Source of the DNA: Chondrilla cf. caribensis
Lineage: Eukaryota > Porifera > Demospongiae > Chondrillida > Chondrillidae
Length of the DNA: 64,000 nucleotides
Direction of reading: 5' to 3'
Assembly (NCBI GenBank): GCA_964020155.1
Contig: OZ026568.1
Span: 4,387,820-4,451,819, forward strand
Numbering within the stretch: the first letter of the stretch is position 1; the number at the start of each line of letters is the position of its first letter. Under the pieces are notes generated by a model. The model saw nothing but the letters and a program-made list of their open reading frames with translations. It was not told where the DNA came from and did not search any database. Below, piece after piece: positions 57,001-64,000 of this stretch. A program made the position numbers and the translations under genes.

Positions 57001-59589
57001 CACAGGTGTGCATACACCCCACAGCAAGCACCATTGAGGACACATGTGTGTATACACCCACAGCAAGCACCATTGAGGACACAGGTGTGCATACACCCCA
57101 CAGCAGGCACCATTGAGTTCACAGGTGTGCATACACCCCACAGCAAGCAGGGCAGTGGCAATACCCAGCTACCCAGGGTGGCACTGGACTGACTAGCAGA
57201 CAATACAGAATCCTCATCAAATATTTCAACAAGAAAACCTCGACCAGCCAAAAGGCTGGTTTTCACGAGGTCCTGCATTCATGTTACAGTATCGGAAAAG
57301 ACTTAATGGATTACATCAAATTAAATGGAAATGCTTAACACACAATGACACATGATCAAATGAAATAAGTACTACACAAGTATGCACAGCTAACTTTGTA
57401 TGACCAAAGATGGCATCATGGATCGCTTGTTCCTCTTCTGATAATATTAACTGATGAAAAGTTATTTTCTTTTCAGGCAGTTCAACCTGGGAAGAGAGTA
57501 CATGTACTACTTGTAGTCGGGGGACACCGTCATATCGGGGGACACAGTCATATCGGGGGATACAGTCATATCGGGGGACACAGTCATATCGGGGGATACA
57601 GTCATATCGGGGGACACAGTCATATCGGGGGACACAGTCATATCGGGGGATACAGTCATATCGGGGGACACAGTCATATCGGGGGACACAGTCATATCGG
57701 GGGATACAGTCATATCGGGGGATACAGTCATATCGGGGGACACAGTCATATCGGGGGACACAGTCATATCGGGGACACAGTCATATTGGGGGACACAGAT
57801 CCGATCACACTCACAATTGTACTACACTATTCTATTTGATACAAGGATCCTAACCAGCTGCTTTCCATCAAGTCCCAGATCTGTCTTCATCCGTCTCAAT
57901 ACAAGACCTTTGACCAGAGCATTCATGCGCTGAATTCCCTTTGAACCTGCAGTGCAGCACCACACATGACCCAACCTGCAGTGCAGCACCACATGACCCA
58001 ACCTGCAGTGCAGCACCACACATGACCCAACCTGCAGTGTAGCACCACATGACCCAACCTGCAGTGCAGCACCACACATGACCCAACCTGCAGTGCAGCA
58101 CCACACATGACCCAATCTGCAGTGCAGCACCACACATGACCCAACACACAGTCTCATACATACAAACTACATATACTGTAGTAGGTGTATACCTTTCTGA
58201 ACTTGCTGCCTCCAAACCGTCCGATCATTGAACGGTGCTAGCTTTAGGAACCTTAACAAGGAGAACACTCCTTCATTGGGTACTCCTCACCCTCAACAGG
58301 CCATGTGACGCACCTGATCAATGCATACATGTCCAGCTCCTTGTTCTGGATGGGGGTTCCAGTGACACACCACCGATAATCTACAAGGTACAACACAATA
58401 CAATACAGCATCCCACTCCAACACACCCACTCAACCCCCCCCACCCCCACACACACAGTGCATGTACCCCACTGTCTCACCTGAAGTCAGAGCTGATGCC
58501 CCTTGTGATATGGCAGTGTCTGGGTTCCTTATGGTGTGCGCCTCATCCAGTATGACTCTGTTCCAGTGCACTTGAAACAGAGGGTGAAACTGGGCCTTCC
58601 TCTTCTTGAGCCCTCCAGACTCCTGCAGGGGATCAGACACACCCACACCGGAGAGCATGGCAACAGACACACCCACACCGGAGCATGGCAACAGGCACAC
58701 CCACACCGGAGAGCATGGCAACAGATTCAACCATGAACTCACAGTTTTACTGGAAAAAGACTGGAATTCACTGGCAACTAAGTTATACGTTGTCAAGATG
58801 ACATCAAAGTGGGTCAGCCTAATGCATGCGAACAGATATAAAATTGGAAAGATCACATTTGGGAGGGACATGAAGTGTAAAGCCAGACCTCCTGGGATCC
58901 GCTGTCCTTCCACTGCCATGGTAGACGTGGGTGTAGAGGAGTCCTTGTTCGAAGCGCTTGCGGATCTCTGACTCCCATTGGAGCATAAGGGATTTCGGAC
59001 ATACGATTAAAGTTCCAAATGACCTTAACAGACCTGAAGTGGAGGAGAGCACGCTGCTAGGACACTGGTACCAGCTCATGGTGAGAGGCCATCACTGGCA
59101 CATGCAGTACACACACATGTACATTACAGTCAAGAGTGGCGCATAACAATACAACTTGTATGAATACACCTTAGAATGTACACTTTAACATGCTTGTAAG
59201 GCTGCTCACCTTTATCTGCTGGTAGATTTCTTCTTTTATCGTCCTTTAAAGAACTCACAATGAGCGACAACATGGTCAGCGTCTTCCCCAGACCCATCTC
59301 ATCGGCTACCACATGCAAAGGATCACATTGAGCACAGACAGGTTCACCTCCCACGAAGCCTCACCTACCTAGGATGCCTCCGCCAGGAGACTGCCGCTCC
59401 CGCCACTGGGTCCATGCCAAACCCTGCTTCTGGTGAGGAAACAGGGAAACTTTGAGTCCACGAGGATCGTCAGCCATACTCTCCACACTTGGACAGTCCT
59501 CTAGCGTTCTACACAGAGTATACATGACATCAGTGCATACAGGCACACTAAGAACACATGTACAGTATATGATGTCTACCTCACTCACA

Positions 59590-59669
<80 letters not shown>

Positions 59670-60329
59670 TACAACTGCTCCACTGCTCCTGTTGTTAGTG
59701 CACCTAGCTGTTTGTTCATCATGAGCTGTTTGGACTTCATGACCTACACAGCAACCAACAGTCCAAGAAGATGAACACAGTCACCCAGTGCTCTGACAAA
59801 TCACTTGGTGTGGTGTTTGGAATGTCCAATAGAGCACCAACTGCCCACAGAGTAAGCCAACCATTGGATATGGGAATAAATGTCCTTCAATTGTACCTTT
59901 GCTTCATCAACGGGTCCATAGCACACTCTTGGGTTCTTCATGGCATTCATTCTTGCAATAATTTGGTTTCGCTGTGTCCTTAGCTGCGCTCCTCCATCTG
60001 GCAGACGTGCAGACATATTCTTGTGCATGTCCTGAAGGTGAGAGTGAACACAGGTTTAGCAGGGACTGAAGATGGGAGTGAACACAGAAAGGGACTAAAA
60101 ATTAAATGTGTGTACACCAAAGACTGCAAGCCATGCATCTCACCTCAATAACTTCCAGCTGGCGCTGAAGTGTTTTGTAAGTCCCAGCTAGCTTGATACC
60201 TTCATCTCTCGATGGAACTGAGGGAGCTTTTCTCTGTGGACTGATTAGAATGACCTTCCTTGGTTCTGTCTGTGTAGATGGAAAATGGTTTATTATAAAG
60301 AGTTGGAGGAAGTGATAATAGAAATTGTA

Positions 60330-60400
<71 letters not shown>

Positions 60401-60780
60401 TATTTTTAGTATGGGCGACTCACAGGTGCACGATTTTCCTTATCTGGAGAGGATTGTTCATTGTGAACTGAAGAATCACGCTGATCTGACCTGGAGCCAT
60501 CATCACTACCTTCACACTGATCTGACCTGGAGCCATCATCACTACCTTCACACTGATCTGACCTGGAGCCATCATCACTACCTTCACACTGATCTGACCT
60601 GGAGCCATCATCACTACCTTCACACTGATCTGACCTGGAGCCATCATCACTACCTTCACACTGATCTGACCTGGAGCCATCATCATCATCTGATTGAGTA
60701 GGTCCAGCCAGGTCAATAGTTGGTGTCTACTCAGAGGACAATACAAACACTGTTTAGTCACAATCAGTGGAAAATGCATG

Positions 60781-60818
<38 letters not shown>

Positions 60819-61109
60819 TGTACAAGCATGATGACTCACAGGATTTACATGTTTTGGTAATACATTTCTTTTTTCCGAGAATGACTGTTTTACACAAAGT
60901 ACAGAATCGAAATCATCCGAATTGGATTCATCTTCACTACAAAATTGTTCACTGGACGCAGACGAGTCGATCTGCCTGTTTCTGCTGCGGGTTGATGAGA
61001 TTGGCTCGACAGAGTCGATAGTCGAGTCCAGTTCAGAGGATGTGATGGAACTGGATGAAGTATCTAAACACACAGCATGCGTATGTTGTACTTTGAGGGA
61101 GTTGTCCAT
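54015..61109 (-). CDS. TTF2: Transcription termination factor 2 (SNF2-family ATPase)
   Basis: Releases RNA polymerase II from DNA, notably in mitosis. Twenty-four exons sum to 2847 nt or 948 aa: 60840-61109, 60424-60726, 60144-60269, 59897-60031, 59667-59743, 59369-59508, 59210-59305, 58889-59033, 58743-58818, 58481-58622, 58314-58380, 58193-58251, 57855-57946, 57388-57486, 57165-57272, 56502-56671, 55624-55843, 55492-55550, 55313-55402, 55183-55246, 54704-54786, 54569-54643, 54410-54493 and 54015-54081. Motifs: ADEMGLGKTLTM, TLIVCPKSLMLQW, VILTTYNLV, DEAHTIRNP, VTGTPIQNKELDMY, LRLRQ-like IRQSCVHPNLL, VVFSQWTSM, SLLAGGVGLNLIGGNH, DRVHRVGQTKEVHVHRF and KLSLEDLKALF. The N-terminal zinc finger of human TTF2 is not visible. 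An acidic 12-aa repeat stands there instead. Exons 14-16 edges are the least certain. Confidence 0.93.
54099..54380. repeat. 30-32 bp minisatellite in TTF2 intron 23
   Basis: About nine copies of CACTTCCCCACTGCACACAG plus CATACACCACAA. On the sense strand each has GCTGTGTGCAG, an acceptor-like sequence. Confidence 0.93.
54787..55182. other. TTF2 intron 20, about 396 bp, nothing recognised
   Basis: Unique sequence apart from short CA stretches. No exon fits the frame and the SNF2 alignment is continuous across it. Confidence 0.55.
55853..56425. repeat. About 26-bp minisatellite in TTF2 intron 16
   Basis: More than twenty copies of GAATGTGTACAACGACTGCA plus GGAGT with GTGAACAACG variants. The sense strand reads CATTCACTCCTGCAG in each unit. 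Confidence 0.94.
56708..57150. repeat. Minisatellite in TTF2 intron 15
   Basis: Higher-order repeat of about 118 bp made of CAGGTGTGCATACACCCCAC and CATGTGTGTATACACCCACA sub-units separated by AGCAAGCACCATTGAG. Confidence 0.93.
57520..57800. repeat. 18-bp minisatellite in TTF2 intron 13
   Basis: About fifteen copies of CGGGGGACACAGTCATAT with an ACA/ATA variant. Confidence 0.95.
57947..58145. repeat. Minisatellite in TTF2 intron 12 that repeats the 3' splice site
   Basis: Seven copies of CTGCAGTGCAGCACCACACA plus TGACCCAAC. On the sense strand each ends TGCACTGCAG followed by GTT or ATT. Six read GTT, as at the real acceptor of exon 13. Confidence 0.93.
58636..58723. repeat. 30-bp repeat in TTF2 intron 9
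   Basis: Three copies of ACACACCCACACCGGAGAGC plus ATGGCAACAG (one lacks 4 bp). Confidence 0.88.
59583..59666. repeat. (CA)n at the donor of TTF2 intron 5
   Basis: On the sense strand (GT)n starts with the splice donor itself. Confidence 0.95.
60331..60399. repeat. (CA)n in TTF2 intron 2
   Basis: (GT)n on the sense strand in the donor half. Confidence 0.93.
60480..60690 (-). repeat. Coding 36-bp repeat in TTF2 exon 2 (6 x 12 aa)
   Basis: Six copies of GSRSDQCEGSDD in frame, an acidic Ser-rich stretch at about residues 103-170. Confidence 0.93.
60782..60817. repeat. (CA)n in TTF2 intron 1
   Basis: (GT)n on the sense strand, near the donor. Confidence 0.9.
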
Positions 61110-61796
61110 TCTCGGAGCTCGTGTTTCGGGTCAAAGTAAAAGAGCTTCACCAAGCTTTACGATCTTTGGCGCTCAAATCTCTAATGAATCTGATTGGTCC
61201 TACATCACGTGATTACCATGACGCTTTCCGTTGTTCCTTCGACTTCCCTATTCTCCTGAGGCGGATGACGCTGCATGTGGTCATCCACAACAACGTGCGA
61301 GAGAGTGGAGGCTAACGAGGAGTAGAAGTGGAATCCAAATGTAACCCCACACCCTATTATCTGGACAACTTGTAGCTCAACTTACATACAACCATACCAT
61401 TGTTTCAGATGAAGTAGCGTCATGGTAACAGTAGACGAACTGTGTGTGTGGAGGTGTGGCACGCATTGACATGACATCGTATTGCAAGTACATGTTGAAT
61501 TAGTCTATGAGCTCAATGCACTGCATTCATGTGTGGAATGCGGATCTTCTCCTGGTCTCCCAGATGCTATTTCACTAGCACCTATCTGATCCAACTATGC
61601 CAATAGTGGCAGAACAACTACAAATTCTTCATTGATTACATCATTAGTTCTGCGGCTATTTTACCTGCCTTCTTACAAGGCATTTATACTGATTGTATGT
61701 GTGGTTATACTTATAGCAAACACTTGAGGGGATATAGAGAGTCAGTGCATGTATGTAGTCCCCCTGTCTACCAGTCACTTGAGTTTGTAGTCAACA
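61110..61796. promoter_or_regulatory. Divergent promoter region TTF2 / membrane protein gene
   Basis: 687 bp between start codons, the widest such gap. No gene, TATA box or repeat recognised. Confidence 0.45.
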
Positions 61797-63849
61797 ATGA
61801 TTTTCCTCTTAACGCTAGCCCTCGTGAACCCCGCAGTAGCAGGCTGTACAGGTCAGTGAGTGTTACTTCTTGGGTGGGATTGTAGAAGTAACCTGTGCGT
61901 TCTCTCCCCGGCAGTCCCTCCAACACCCTACAGACTCCAGTCTTACATTGAGTACATTTCAAGAGATTCTGCAAAGGTCCTAGTCTCCTGGAGTGTGAGT
62001 TACCTGGCCTTACCATCAAGTCGTGTGTGTAGTCCTTTATTGCATCAACATGCATCGACTGCTAACGTTCTTGGGGTCTGTTACTATTCCTGTCAGACTC
62101 CCCTGAATGGAGGACAGTCAATTTAAGTGCTTTTTGAGAGTGGAGTGCATTCAATATGGCTTTTATAAACAGTCCAACTCTCCGTTGCCCTCAGAATAAC
62201 AGAAGTGCTCCCACTGCAGCCGAATACAGTGGTCTTCCTTACACAGTTAGCTACAAGGACTCCTCCTCCCGATTGTACTCTTCCGTGAACACCACCGATG
62301 CCTCATTCCTGTTGCCCTCTCCACAGGGGGGGAGGAGCTACCTTGTGAAGGTGTCTGCCTGTGTGTTCTGTGCAAGTGACAACACTACTGTTGATCGTGT
62401 CTGTTCTGACCAGAGTGAAGAGCTACGAATTGGTTGGTGGGAGCTGAATTCAGTAAACTTGTATAAACTGTATGTCTGTCTAATAGCTAGTATGCTAGAG
62501 TGTGTGTGTGTACACATGTGTGCATGTGTGTGCGTGTGTGTATGTACACGTGTGTGCATGTGTGTATGTGTGTGTGCATGTATCTTTGTGTGGTCATGTG
62601 GTGGATACACTGTAAACCCAACCAGACTTATCCTGTTCCATTCTTTTCGTACAGATTTGCGCTACATACAGTCGGTAACTTTCACCCCCAAGACAAATGC
62701 CCTGCAGATCCTGTGCACTCTGGCTCGAGTGACATGGACCACACCAGGGTGCCTGGTGGTCTTACAGAGCAGTGGATCCCACCAGTCCTACTACCTGCGG
62801 ACCATAAGTGGCTCCATGCCTCCTGCTGCCTTTGAGAAGATCACAGGACTGGATGGTGGTGCATACACCTACACTGTTACTGCCCTCGACTATGACTCCT
62901 CCATTGCCATTGGGAGGGTCAACATCACGGGGAACACCAGTGTGAAATCCCCCACCGGTGAGTGTGTGTGTGGTGTGGAGGGGAGATGTGCACTGATCCG
63001 GATCACGAGGTGTGCATGTACACACACAAACACACTCAAACATGCACACACAGTCGTGCGCATACACATAAACACACATGGTTGCTTGCCAGTTGAATGG
63101 TGTGTGTTCTCTACAGCCACCGTGAATGTTGGGCTCATTGTACTGATCGTAGTGGCAGCCATTTGCACCCTCATCATTGTTGTCTTGGTGATAGAAGTCA
63201 TAAGACACTACAGCAAAGCAAGTGGTATAGGTGAGTATACTAGTACTCAGCTGTTGGTTAGTATACTAGTACTCAGGTGTTGGTTAGTATACTAGTACTC
63301 AGGTGTTGGTGAGTATACTAGTGCTCAGGTGTTGGCTAGTATACTAGTACTCAGCTGTTGGTTAGTATACTAATACTCAGGTGTTGGTTAGTATACTAGT
63401 ACTCAGGTGTTGGTTAGTATACTAGTACTCAGCTGTTGGTTAGTATACTAGTACTCAGGTGTTGGTTAGTATACTAGTACTCAGGTGTTGGCTAGTATAC
63501 TAGTGCTCAGGTGTTAGTGAGTATACTAGTGCTCAGGTGTTGGCTAGTATACTAGTGCTCAGCTGTTGGTTAGTATACTAGTGCTCAGCTGTTTAGCAAA
63601 CAATTGCTAGCTTCCTCTATCCTTCTTCTTCCCCTATCAGGCTGCAGTGAGTGCTGCTCCAATTACAAGGAGTACTGTGCTCTCTGCTGTGTCTGCTCTG
63701 TTTCACATGGACAGTTTGACCTCACCTTGGAGGGAGATGACACACCCACAGAAGTGGACACAACACGCCCACAAACCATCAAGGACACACACACTCACAT
63801 AATGCTTCGTCCATCCCAACCACAAGAGAAATACGATTCTGAAGTTTAA
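61797..63849 (+). CDS. Type I membrane protein with fibronectin III-like ectodomain, unknown
   Basis: Six exons: 61797-61851, 61915-61994, 62195-62432, 62655-62957, 63117-63230 and 63641-63849, totalling 999 nt or 332 aa. Exon 1 is a clear signal peptide (MIFLLTLALVNPAVAGC). Two beta-sandwich-like modules follow. The first opens VPPTPYRLQSYIEYI and has VLVSWS and LPYTVSYKD. The second has ARVTWTTPGCLVVL and GAYTYTVTALD, as in FN3 domains. One membrane helix (VGLIVLIVVAAICTLIIVVL) leads into a Cys-rich juxtamembrane stretch (CSECCSNYKEYCALCCVC) that could be acylated. An acidic tail ends SEV, a possible class I PDZ ligand. No enzyme domain is present. I recognise no named orthologue. It may be an orphan receptor or adhesion protein. 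Confidence 0.82.
63231..63595. repeat. About 26-bp minisatellite at the donor of intron 5 (membrane protein gene)
   Basis: About fourteen copies of GTATACTAGTACTCAGGTGT plus TGGTTA, beginning at the donor. Each unit contains ACTCAG|GTGTTGG, which resembles both splice-site types. Confidence 0.94.
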
Positions 63850-64000
63850 TCAAGCTCTCAATCCCACTTCGTTTTATTTGTTAAAATCTTTTTAGTACGT
63901 ACATTGCATCTTAGCCTTATCATATCACATGAAATCTAGTAATTAACAATCAATAACACTCCAATCGACAATAACAACACCAAATGTTAATCCGATATTC
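63850..64000. other. 3' flank to the window edge
   Basis: AT-rich sequence, probably 3' UTR and flank. Nothing else recognised. Confidence 0.5.

Noticed and set aside
57520..57800. Regular short repeats that resemble a CRISPR array
   Set aside because: The units are contiguous, with no unique spacers, and lie in an intron of a eukaryotic gene.
60922..61212. Plus-strand open frame across the TTF2 start
   Set aside because: Overlaps TTF2 exon 1 in antisense, with no family resemblance.

Overview
The window looks like animal nuclear DNA from a non-bilaterian, most probably a sponge (inference). Genes are compact and intron-rich. Introns are mostly 50-600 bp, canonical GT-AG and full of (CA)n/(GT)n and minisatellites. 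The proteins are typical of metazoans (receptor tyrosine kinase, Ki-67, INPP5F, CLINT1, TTF2). There is no sign of operons, plasmids or bacterial genes. I built all exon chains by hand from reading frame, splice sites and remembered family conservation. Except for one frameshifted gene, every chain sums to a multiple of three.

Layout. Positions 1-2345 hold a 176-178 bp satellite array that flips orientation near 1862. Positions 2346-3433 hold nothing I can identify. Sixteen protein genes then follow in strictly alternating orientation: pantothenate kinase (-), SUCLG1 (+), MGAT2 (-), WDR54 (+), a receptor tyrosine kinase (-), an intronless unknown (+), a kinase-less receptor paralog (-), ZDHHC16 (+), INPP5F/SAC2 (-), GOLGA7 (+), CLINT1/epsinR (-), a Ki-67 homologue (+), a TBC1D12/14-type Rab GAP (-), a membrane-anchored PEBP (+), TTF2 (-) and an unknown type I membrane protein (+). 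This gives eight head-to-head pairs with 101-687 bp between start codons, and seven tail-to-tail junctions.

Most genes are unrelated housekeeping functions: CoA synthesis, the TCA cycle, N-glycan branching, transcription termination and mitosis. Several neighbours act on endosome/Golgi traffic: INPP5F, CLINT1, GOLGA7 and the TBC protein. ZDHHC16 and GOLGA7 both belong to protein palmitoylation. The most unusual locus is 15294-27293. There a receptor tyrosine kinase and a secretory-pathway paralog share a three-exon ectodomain cassette, but the paralog ends in an unrelated transmembrane segment and a short tail without a kinase.

Non-coding structure is also striking. Long GT arrays sit preferentially on the sense strand just downstream of 5' splice sites. 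Many intronic minisatellites repeat a splice-site sequence many times. Two TA-flanked MITE-like elements lie in MGAT2 introns.
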